Shown: piece by piece, positions 1 to 5,118 of the stretch | How the letters are laid out: each line of letters begins with the position of its first letter | Numbering within the stretch: position 1 is the stretch's first letter | NCBI GenBank assembly: GCA_024640485.1 | Contig: JAHEEY010000354.1 | Span: 1 to 5,118, forward strand | Reading direction: 5' to 3' | From: Chloroflexota bacterium | Lineage (GTDB): Bacteria; Chloroflexota; Anaerolineae; Promineifilales; Promineifilaceae | DNA length: 5,118 nt | Notes under the pieces: generated by a model | Databases searched by the model: none | What the model was told of the DNA's origin: nothing | What the model saw: only the letters and a program-made list of their open reading frames with translations | Translations under genes and position numbers: made by a program

Positions 1-18
1 CCTGAGCATGTCATGTAG

Positions 19-57
19 CTCACCTCCGGCCTGAACGGCCGGCAGTTGTGAGGTGAG
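19..57 (+). promoter_or_regulatory. Leader hairpin that can mask the ribosome binding site of the FGE-like gene
   Basis: CTCACCTC at 19-26 is the exact reverse complement of GAGGTGAG at 50-57, and a second stem, CCGGCC (26-31) with GGCCGG (37-42), lies inside it around a five-base loop. The right arm contains the Shine-Dalgarno sequence GAGGTGA (50-56), placed correctly for the ATG at 61. The left arm includes TCACCTCC (20-27), which equals the anti-Shine-Dalgarno core of 16S rRNA. Folded RNA would therefore hide the ribosome site. That it regulates translation is inference. There is no T-run after it, so it does not look like a terminator. Stop codons TAG (16-18) and TGA (49-51) in the gene's frame show that the coding region does not extend further left. 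Confidence 0.55.
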
Positions 58-60
58 ACA

Positions 61-807
61 ATGACAACAGTCACTAACTTCGGACAGTGGGCAGCCGTTC
101 CCGGCGGGGCGGTCGAACTCTCCGCCGGCGGCTACCTGACCCGGCCGGCCCAGGTCGCGGTGCTCCCTTTCTTCATTTCCCGCTATCCGGTGACCAATGC
201 CCAGTATGAATTGTTTATCGAGGCCGGCGGCTATTTGGACCAGGCGTTCTGGTCACCAGGCGGGTGGCGGCTGCGCTGCCGCGAGGATTGGACCATGCCC
301 CGGTTTTGGGATGACAGCCAGTGGAACCAGCCGGACTGTCCGGTGGTGGGCGTCTCCTGGTATGAGGCGATGGCCTACTGCGCCTGGCTCAGCCGCGTTT
401 TGGGCCGGGTGCTCACCCTGCCCACCGAGGCGCAGTGGCAGCGGGCGGCCCAGGGCGGCGACAGCCGCCCGTTCCCCTGGGGCTTTCAAGATCCTACCGC
501 GGAGCTGTGCAACTGGGACCGCTTCTTTGACCAGCCGACCCCGGTCGACTGGTATCCTGCCGGCGCCAGCCCATTCGGGGTGATGGGGATGAGCGGCAAT
601 GTCTGGGAGTACTGCCTCAACGGCTACCGGACCGGGGCGGTTGCCGCTGACGGCAGCGAGCCGCGGCTGCTGCGCGGCGGCTCCTGGTCCAGCGACAGCC
701 CCATCAGCCTGACGGTAGCCAACCGCAGCGGCAAAGATCCTAACGTGCAGCTGCCCCCCGGCTACCGGCACCATCCGACGGTCGGTTTCCGCCCGGCAGC
801 CAAGTAA
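61..807 (+). CDS. SUMF1/FGE-sulfatase domain protein lacking the catalytic cysteines
   Basis: This 248-residue protein is almost entirely one formylglycine-generating-enzyme (SUMF1, C-type-lectin-like) domain. Family landmarks appear in order: YPVTNAQY (42-49), PVVGVSWYEAMAYCAWL (94-110), LPTEAQWQRAA (120-130), FPWG (138-141), SPFGVMGMSGNVWE (170-183), LLRGGSW (203-209) and a terminal GFRPA (242-246). True FGE oxidises a sulfatase cysteine using two cysteines placed a few residues after the RGGS motif; here that stretch (S210 to S216) has none, so FGE activity is unlikely. There is no signal peptide, membrane segment or N-terminal DinB domain, which argues against EgtB. The start is supported by GAGGTGA at 50-56 and upstream in-frame stops. 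The same fold serves as a ligand-binding or variable domain in diversity-generating-retroelement targets and in conflict-type proteins of Chloroflexota and cyanobacteria, but no partner is visible here. The family assignment is firm; the function is unknown. Confidence 0.88.
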   Translation: MTTVTNFGQWAAVPGGAVELSAGGYLTRPAQVAVLPFFISRYPVTNAQYELFIEAGGYLDQAFWSPGGWRLRCREDWTMPRFWDDSQWNQPDCPVVGVSWYEAMAYCAWLSRVLGRVLTLPTEAQWQRAAQGGDSRPFPWGFQDPTAELCNWDRFFDQPTPVDWYPAGASPFGVMGMSGNVWEYCLNGYRTGAVAADGSEPRLLRGGSWSSDSPISLTVANRSGKDPNVQLPPGYRHHPTVGFRPAAK

Positions 808-854
808 GTCAACATGAGGATCCGCTGGCCGAGATGTGACAAATCTCAGATGAC

Positions 855-919
855 GCCGGCGGCTCCTCTTCCTATCCTGTAGCTATCCACTGTCTTCGAT
901 GAAGGGGTCAGCCGCCGGC
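855..919 (+). repeat. Long interrupted inverted repeat in the intergenic region
   Basis: GCCGGCGGCT (855-864) is a perfect reverse complement of AGCCGCCGGC (910-919). Directly inside it, CCTCTTC (865-871) pairs with GAAGGGG (901-907) with one G-U wobble. Together these make about 17 base pairs, broken by a two-base bulge (908-909), around a 29-base loop (872-900). No T-run follows, so it is not a standard intrinsic terminator. It lies 47 bases after the FGE-like stop codon and ends 49 bases before the next start codon. It could be a 3' end stabiliser, a 5' leader structure of the iron-sulfur gene, or a DNA site; the sequence does not decide. The rest of 808-968 holds no open reading frame that I can support. 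Confidence 0.45.
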
Positions 920-968
920 ACGGCCCTGCCGCCCCAGGTGGTTCCCGACCCGTAGGAGGAACTGTCAG

Positions 969-2264
969 ATGGCCCATCATACCGTCAGGAATGGATACCA
1001 GCAGCTCACCGAGCGGTTGAACCGCTTTCCCCAGGGAGCTCCCCCTTCAGAGCTGCTCTATGAGATCCTCAAAATGCTGTTCAGCCCCCGGGAAGCGGAA
1101 CTGGTCTCGCTGCTGCCCATCAAACCATTTTCGGCGGAGACAGCTGCCAGCCGCTGGGGGCTGCCCCTGTCGCAGGCGCAGCGCCTCCTGGACGAGCTCT
1201 CCGGTAGGGCGCTGCTGGTCGATACCGTCAATCCCAGGGGGCAGCTGAGCTACGTCCTGCCGCCGCCGATGGCCGGTTTCTTCGAGTTCTCCATGATGCG
1301 CCTCAGAGGGGACATCGATCAAAAGGTTTTGGCGGAGCTGTTTTACCAGTACATGAATGTGGAAGAGGATTTCATCAAAGATCTGTTCACTAAAGGTGAG
1401 ACCCAGCTGGGGCGGGTATTTGTCCAGGAGGCGGCGCTGTCGCCGGACAATGCCCTCTATGTCCTGGACTACGAGCGGGCCAGCGAGGTAATCCGCAGCG
1501 CCTCCCATATGGGGGTGGGGGTGTGCTACTGCCGGCACAAGATGGAACATGTCGGCCGGGACTGCGGTGCCCCCAAGGATATCTGCATGACCTTCAACGG
1601 CAGCGCCGAATCGCTGACCAAGCACGGATTCGCCCGGCTGGTGGACACTGCCGAAGGGCTGGATCTACTGGCCCAGGCCCAGGAGCTCAATCTGGTCCAG
1701 TTTGGTGAAAATGTCCGACAGCGGGTCAATTTCATCTGCAACTGCTGCGGCTGCTGCTGCGAGGCGATGATCGCCGCCCGCCGATTCGCCTGGCTCAATC
1801 CGGTCCACACCTCCAATTTCATGCCGGCCGTCGATCCTGAGCTGTGCAACGGCTGCGGTAAGTGCGTCAGCGCCTGCCCGGTGGAAGCGATGAGCCTGGT
1901 CTCCGCCAACAACCCCCACAAGCCCAAGATGAAGATGGCCAAAGTCGACCAGGAGCTCTGTCTGGGATGTGCCGTCTGCCTGCGCACCTGCCGGCAGCAG
2001 GGCATCCGTCTGGAACAGCGCCCGGCCCGGGTGATCACCCCGATGAACTCGGCTCACCGAACCGTACTTATGGCCATTGAGCGGGGGATGCTGCCGCAGC
2101 TGATTTTTGACAATCACGCCCTCTTCAGCCACCGGGCCATGGCCGCCATCCTGGGGGTGATCCTCAAACTGCCCCCCATGAAGCAGGCGATGGCCAGCGA
2201 TCAGCTGAAATCCCGCTATCTGGAGAAAGCGATCAGCTGGGGGCAGAGCCGAATCAGTGTCTGA
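969..2264 (+). CDS. Cysteine-rich 4Fe-4S dicluster protein with N-terminal winged-helix region
   Basis: This 431-residue protein is probably cytoplasmic, since no signal peptide or membrane span is seen. Residues about 32-90 look like a winged helix-turn-helix (FSAETAASRWGLPLSQAQRL, 54-73, followed by a wing-like turn near 86-96). A middle region carries C186, C188, C199 and C206 in a CYCRHKMEHVGRDCGAPKDIC arrangement. A very dense CNCCGCCC follows at 257-264. Two ferredoxin-type cluster motifs come next: C293, C296, C299, C303 and C331, C334, C337, C341. A helical tail of about 90 residues ends the protein. The ferredoxin motifs should bind two 4Fe-4S clusters and act in electron transfer; the other ten cysteines may bind another cluster or metal. 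Similar proteins are, as I recall, common in anaerobes as uncharacterised 4Fe-4S dicluster proteins. The start is well fixed by AGGAGGA at 954-960, eight bases before the ATG. A terminator-like stem follows the gene. The redox partner and substrate are not evident from the neighbours. Confidence 0.9.
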   Translation: MAHHTVRNGYQQLTERLNRFPQGAPPSELLYEILKMLFSPREAELVSLLPIKPFSAETAASRWGLPLSQAQRLLDELSGRALLVDTVNPRGQLSYVLPPPMAGFFEFSMMRLRGDIDQKVLAELFYQYMNVEEDFIKDLFTKGETQLGRVFVQEAALSPDNALYVLDYERASEVIRSASHMGVGVCYCRHKMEHVGRDCGAPKDICMTFNGSAESLTKHGFARLVDTAEGLDLLAQAQELNLVQFGENVRQRVNFICNCCGCCCEAMIAARRFAWLNPVHTSNFMPAVDPELCNGCGKCVSACPVEAMSLVSANNPHKPKMKMAKVDQELCLGCAVCLRTCRQQGIRLEQRPARVITPMNSAHRTVLMAIERGMLPQLIFDNHALFSHRAMAAILGVILKLPPMKQAMASDQLKSRYLEKAISWGQSRISV

Positions 2265-2282
2265 CAGGCCATGAAGGCGGCG

Positions 2283-2310
2283 GCTGGGCACCCTGATTTG
2301 TCCAGCTTTT
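2283..2310 (+). terminator. Probable rho-independent terminator after the iron-sulfur gene
   Basis: GCTGGGCA (2283-2290) pairs with TGTCCAGC (2299-2306) as an eight-base-pair stem with one G-U wobble and an eight-base loop, followed at once by TTTTCTGTCTGCTT. It begins 19 bases after the stop codon at 2262-2264 and lies upstream of a strong promoter, so it fits as the end of the left-hand transcription unit. The T-run is only moderate, so termination may be partial. Confidence 0.6.
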
Positions 2311-2373
2311 CTGTCTGCTTGCCCAGAAAACACAAGTATATCTATAAATTGTCTAAATATTATATACAAAAAC

Positions 2374-2402
2374 TTGACACTCGGCTGGGACTGCGCTATA
2401 GT
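2374..2402 (+). promoter_or_regulatory. Near-consensus sigma-70 promoter with AT-rich upstream element
   Basis: TTGACA (2374-2379) is a perfect -35 box and TATAGT (2397-2402) matches five of six -10 positions; the spacer is exactly 17 bases. Bases of about 2333-2372 are strikingly AT-rich (for example TATCTATAAATTGTC at 2339-2353) in an otherwise GC-rich window, which fits an UP element. Transcription would begin near 2408-2410, leaving a leader of roughly 58 bases before the ATG at 2467. It points to strong housekeeping-type expression of the epimerase-like gene. No operator-like repeat overlaps the boxes. Confidence 0.8.
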
Positions 2403-2449
2403 ATTAGCTGAAGTTGGCATAAATATCATGGTCGGCCCCTGCGGGCGAT

Positions 2450-2453
2450 GGAG
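2450..2453 (+). promoter_or_regulatory. Weak Shine-Dalgarno sequence (GGAG) for the epimerase-like gene
   Basis: GGAG at 2450-2453 is the only purine-rich match in the leader and lies 13 bases before the ATG at 2467, a little farther than usual. The other in-frame ATG, at 2428, has no Shine-Dalgarno sequence and would begin only about 19 bases from the predicted transcript start. This supports 2467 as the start, though the long spacing leaves some doubt. Confidence 0.45.
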
Positions 2454-2466
2454 TCAATCTGAACAA

Positions 2467-3405
2467 ATGATCGATCAGAATAAAGGGCGAGTAATCATTA
2501 CTGGTGGCACTGGGCTCATCGGCCGGGCATTGGCCGGGCAGTTGGCCGCTGACGGATACGAAGTGGTTCTCTTGAGCCGCTCGCCGGAGCGGGCCGGCAG
2601 CCTCCCCCAGGGGGTCCGGGCCGAGAAATGGGACAGCGTCAGCGCCGCCGGCTGGGGCCCTCTGGCTGACGGTGCTAAAGCGATTGTCAACCTTGCTGCT
2701 GAGAGCCTCGCCGGGGATCGCTTCTTCCCAGCCAAGTGGACCGACGAGCGCAAACAGCAGATCTTGAACAGCCGTAACAGCGCCGGCCGTGCCGTGGTTG
2801 AGGCTGTCGAGGCCGCCGAGCACAAGCCGGAACTGGTCATCCAGGCTTCAGCGGTGGGCTATTATGGCCCCCGAGGCGAGGAGCCAATCAGTGTGGATAC
2901 CGCCCCCGGCACTGATTTCTTGGCCGGTGTCGCCGTTGAGTGGGAGGCGTCAACCAAAGCGGTTCAAGATTCCGGCGTCCGCCAGGTGGTGGCACGCATC
3001 GGAATCGTTTTCTCCAAGGGCGGCGGCGCCCTGCACCGGCTGCTGCTGCCCTTCAAGTTATTCGTCGGCGGCCCCATTGGCAGCGGTAATCAGGTTTACG
3101 CCTGGATCCATATGGCCGATCTGGTGAATGCTCTCCAGTTCCTGATTGAGAATCCGGAAGCCCAGGGCGCCTATAATTTGACCGCCCCAAATCCGGTGAG
3201 CAACGGCCAGCTGGCCCACGCCATCGGCAAGGTCATGGGACGGCCGTCCTTTATCCCGCTGCCAGCCTTCTTATTCAAGCTGATGTTTGGCGAGGTATCG
3301 GTGGTGGTGCTTGCCGGCCAAAACGCGCTGCCGGAGCGGATTCAAGCCTTGGGGTTTCGTTTCAAATACCGCAAGGTCAAGGACGCCCTGACCAACCTCA
3401 TTTAG
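2467..3405 (+). CDS. TIGR01777-family NAD(P)-binding epimerase-like protein (YfcH/SDR39U1-like)
   Basis: This 312-residue protein is an atypical extended short-chain dehydrogenase/reductase; family members are usually about 300 residues. The Rossmann glycine motif GGTGLIG is at 13-19. It is followed by IVNLAAESLAG (73-83), AKWTDERKQQILNSR (89-103), ASAVGYYGPRGEE (127-139) and RIGIVFSKGGGAL in the second half, then the C-terminal segment typical of the family (DUF1731-like: MGRPSFIPLPAFLFKLMFGE and ALGFRF). These motifs predict NAD(P)(H) binding; the substrate is unknown for most relatives. The frame is open up to a TTG at 2374, but that codon is part of the -35 box, and the Rossmann strand should begin near the N-terminus, so I use ATG 2467. 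The gene has its own strong promoter. The next gene begins 67 bases later with no clear terminator between, so read-through into the exporter genes is possible. The name yfcH is not assigned because orthology cannot be shown here. Confidence 0.9.
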   Translation: MIDQNKGRVIITGGTGLIGRALAGQLAADGYEVVLLSRSPERAGSLPQGVRAEKWDSVSAAGWGPLADGAKAIVNLAAESLAGDRFFPAKWTDERKQQILNSRNSAGRAVVEAVEAAEHKPELVIQASAVGYYGPRGEEPISVDTAPGTDFLAGVAVEWEASTKAVQDSGVRQVVARIGIVFSKGGGALHRLLLPFKLFVGGPIGSGNQVYAWIHMADLVNALQFLIENPEAQGAYNLTAPNPVSNGQLAHAIGKVMGRPSFIPLPAFLFKLMFGEVSVVVLAGQNALPERIQALGFRFKYRKVKDALTNLI

Positions 3406-3472
3406 CCCTGTCGTTTAAGAAGATAATCGTGATATGCAGTCGGGTTAGGCCCGTCTGTTCTGGAGTGCTGCC

Positions 3473-4453
3473 ATGTCAAATCGTGAAGTCGTAGTTGAGA
3501 ACATCGTCAAGAGCTATGCCCCCGCGGTGGTGGCGGTTGATGATGTCTCTTTCAAAGTAGAATCCGGTCAAATCTTCGGATTTCTGGGCCCCAACGGCGC
3601 CGGCAAGAGTACCCTGGTCAAGATATTGACCACCCTGGCGCTGCCCACCAGCGGCCGCGCATTGGTAGGCGGCCATGACGTCGCCACCCAGCCGGCCAAG
3701 GTCAGAGAAATCGCCGGCGTGGCCCTGCAGGAGATCGGCATCGATCCGATCATGAAGCCGCTGGAACTGCTCACCCTCCAGGGCCAGCTGTTCGGCTCCA
3801 GCAAACGCGACGCGGCGGCCAGAGCGCAGCAGCTGATCGAGTTGGTCAACCTGACCGATGCCGTCGACCGCAAGGCCGGTACCTTCAGCGGCGGCATGCG
3901 CCGCCGGCTGGATTTGGCCATGGCCCTGGTCCATGAGCCGGAAATCCTGTTCCTGGATGAGCCCACAACCGGGCTGGACCCCGCCAGCCGGCGGGACGTC
4001 TGGGCCGAAGTGCGCCGGCTCAATCAGCAGCTGGGCATGACCATCTTCCTCACCACCCAATATTTGGAGGAAGCGGACGAGCTGGCCGACACCGTGGCGA
4101 TTATCGATCAGGGGAAGATCGTCGCCTCCGGCTCTCCCGCCAAACTCAGGGCTGGCCTCGGCGGCCAGGCCTCCATCAATTTGGCCTTCGAAAACAAAAC
4201 GGTGGCCGCCAACGCGGCCCAACTGCTGTCAGATCTGAGCAGCGCGGTGCAGGTGGACCGTGATGTGGTTCGCCTCTATCTGGATAATGCCGCCCAGGCG
4301 GTGCCGGGGGTGGTCGCCCGCCTGAACCAGGCTGACGTGACCCTGCTCTCTCTGACCCTGACCCAACCGACCCTGGACGATGTCTTCCTGCAGGTCACCG
4401 GGCAGCGGCTCAAGAGTGACCAAACCCAATTTGCTGAGGAGAATGTCCAATGA
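3473..4453 (+). CDS. ABC exporter ATP-binding protein, DrrA-type
   Basis: This 326-residue cytoplasmic ATPase would power export by the permease encoded next to it. All nucleotide-binding motifs are present: Walker A GPNGAGKST (39-47), Q-loop Q86, signature FSGGMRRRL (138-146), Walker B ILFLDEP (158-164) with catalytic E163, and a D-loop around TTGLD (165-169). The switch position normally held by His is Gln (Q196 in LTTQYLEEAD), as is usual in DrrA-type (daunorubicin-resistance) ATPases. Residues from about 235 to 326 form the C-terminal extension of this subfamily, ending in a TLDDVFLQVTG motif. GGAG at 3462-3465, seven bases before the ATG, supports the start. The gene overlaps the permease gene by four bases (ATGA), indicating coupled translation. 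The substrate could be a drug, lipid or natural product; the sequence does not say. No regulator gene is adjacent. Only a weak -10-like GATAAT (3422-3427) precedes it, so it may depend on the promoter at 2374. Confidence 0.94.
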   Translation: MSNREVVVENIVKSYAPAVVAVDDVSFKVESGQIFGFLGPNGAGKSTLVKILTTLALPTSGRALVGGHDVATQPAKVREIAGVALQEIGIDPIMKPLELLTLQGQLFGSSKRDAAARAQQLIELVNLTDAVDRKAGTFSGGMRRRLDLAMALVHEPEILFLDEPTTGLDPASRRDVWAEVRRLNQQLGMTIFLTTQYLEEADELADTVAIIDQGKIVASGSPAKLRAGLGGQASINLAFENKTVAANAAQLLSDLSSAVQVDRDVVRLYLDNAAQAVPGVVARLNQADVTLLSLTLTQPTLDDVFLQVTGQRLKSDQTQFAEENVQ

Positions 4454-5118
4454 GTGTGCATACCATTACTGCCGCCGCTGCCCCAGCAGGGCAAAGCAAA
4501 CATAAACTGCCTTTCTTGACCGAACTGATGTTGATCACCCGCCGCAATCTGCTGGCCGTCGTCCGTATGCCGGAAGCGCTGATGCCGCCGCTGGCGATCA
4601 GCCTCTTCTTTCTGGTGATCTACGACTCTACCCTGGGCAAAGCGGCAGGATTCATCCCCAATCTAGGCGGAGGCAGCTACCTGGGTTTCATCCTGCCCCT
4701 TTCAATTGTCAGCGCCTCCCTGTCAGGGGCCGGCATCGCCGCCCAAAACCTGGTCCGAGATATTGAGAGCGGCTACTTCGACAAGCTGCTGCTGACCCCG
4801 GTCAGCCGGGTGGCCCTGCTGCTGGGAGTCATTCTCTCCGGCGCGGTCATCCTGGGCTTCCAGGCGACTGCCGTAGTCCTTGTGGGCCTGTTGATGGGAC
4901 TGCAGCCTGCCACCGGCTTTGGCGGCATCTTGATGGTGATCCTGCTGTCGGTGCTGTTGGGCACCGGCTTCGCCGGCTTCACCGTCTCCGCGGCATTAGG
5001 CAGCGGCAGCGCCGCCGCTACCCAGGGGGCCAGCTTCATCTTCTTCCCGCTGACCTTCCTGGCGCCCACCTTCGTGCCCATCGAGCTGCTGGACGGTTGG
5101 CTGAAAACTGCCGCCCAG
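4450..5118 (+). CDS. ABC-2 type exporter permease, DrrB-type (3' end outside window)
   Basis: The first 223 residues are present and the frame is still open at the window edge. Relatives are about 260-280 residues, so some 40-60 are probably missing. After a short polar N-terminus come hydrophobic stretches near 43-58, 76-99, 121-150, 156-183 and 194-212, as in ABC-2 membrane permeases. The cytoplasmic segment ESGYFDKLLLTPVSR (106-120) matches the conserved DrrB-type motif, and FLAPTFVPIELLDGWLKTAA (203-222) is the family's late conserved motif. The protein should sit in the inner membrane and form the export channel with the ATPase encoded just upstream. The ATG at 4450 overlaps the ATPase stop codon (ATGA) and is preceded by GAGGAG (4436-4441) at eight bases, so the start is well supported. 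Confidence 0.92.
   Translation, partial: MSVHTITAAAAPAGQSKHKLPFLTELMLITRRNLLAVVRMPEALMPPLAISLFFLVIYDSTLGKAAGFIPNLGGGSYLGFILPLSIVSASLSGAGIAAQNLVRDIESGYFDKLLLTPVSRVALLLGVILSGAVILGFQATAVVLVGLLMGLQPATGFGGILMVILLSVLLGTGFAGFTVSAALGSGSAAATQGASFIFFPLTFLAPTFVPIELLDGWLKTAAQ

Noticed and set aside
675..867. The 11-base sequence CGGCGGCTCCT occurs in the FGE-like gene (675-685) and in the intergenic region (857-867), suggesting a template/variable repeat pair.
   Set aside because: Similarity stops at 11 GC-rich bases, and the intergenic copy does not continue with a matching sequence or adenine-rich codons.
850..878. ATGACG and TATCCT spaced by 17 bases, as a possible promoter for the iron-sulfur gene.
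   Set aside because: Each box matches only four of six consensus positions and it overlaps the inverted repeat, so it is within chance expectation.
1665..2429. Long minus-strand open frame (254 codons) opposite the iron-sulfur gene.
   Set aside because: It lies opposite a clearly recognised gene, resembles no family I know, and runs through the terminator and promoter region; it is typical of GC-rich shadow frames.
2441..2466. GGGCGATGGAGTC in the leader resembles the start of a fluoride (crcB) riboswitch.
   Set aside because: The closing GCC arm and the downstream CTGATG..CTCCT part of that motif are absent, and the downstream gene is not a fluoride exporter.
3422..3427. GATAAT as a -10 box for the ABC exporter genes.
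   Set aside because: No acceptable -35 box lies 16-18 bases upstream, so I cannot call a promoter.
3441..3453. CGGG/CCCG small hairpin before the ABC ATPase gene as a terminator.
   Set aside because: The stem has only four base pairs and no T-run follows.
3476..4222. Long minus-strand open frame (248 codons) opposite the ABC ATPase gene.
   Set aside because: The + strand frame has every ABC motif intact, and the antisense product has no recognisable domain.

Overview
This is a GC-rich bacterial window with five protein-coding genes, all on the + strand; the last runs off the right edge. I see no tRNA, rRNA, CRISPR array, transposase, integrase or phage gene. The organism is probably an anaerobe or facultative anaerobe. 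The mix of a free-standing SUMF1/FGE-like protein, a ferredoxin-type 4Fe-4S protein with an N-terminal winged helix, a TIGR01777 epimerase-like protein and a DrrA/DrrB-type exporter would fit Chloroflexota (Anaerolineae-like) or Desulfobacterota-like genomes. That placement is inference from remembered family distributions, not from a marker gene.

Layout. Bases 1-60 hold the leader of the first gene, with an inverted repeat that can bury its ribosome binding site. Bases 61-807 encode a 248-residue FGE-sulfatase (SUMF1) fold protein that lacks the catalytic cysteines of true formylglycine-generating enzymes. Bases 808-968 are non-coding and hold a long interrupted inverted repeat, then a strong Shine-Dalgarno sequence. 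Bases 969-2264 encode a 431-residue cysteine-rich iron-sulfur protein. A stem with a T-run follows (2283-2310), then an AT-rich stretch and a near-consensus sigma-70 promoter (2374-2402). This promoter drives the next gene, whose start I place at 2467 because the longest reading frame would begin inside the -35 box. Bases 2467-3405 encode an NAD(P)-binding TIGR01777/YfcH-like protein. Bases 3473-4453 and 4450-5118+ encode an ABC exporter pair, ATPase then permease, overlapping by four bases.

How the genes work together. Only the two ABC genes form a clear functional unit, an ABC-2/DrrAB-type exporter. The terminator and promoter around 2283-2402 split the window into two blocks: the FGE-like gene with the iron-sulfur gene on the left, and the epimerase-like gene with possible read-through into the exporter on the right. 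I see no pathway joining the two blocks. The items most worth a second look are the ribosome-site-masking hairpin at the left edge, the cysteine-less FGE-like protein (a fold used by diversity-generating retroelement targets, though no retroelement is visible here), the long hairpin at 855-919, and the iron-sulfur protein with a possible DNA-binding N-terminus. I do not find a convincing new multi-gene system in this window.
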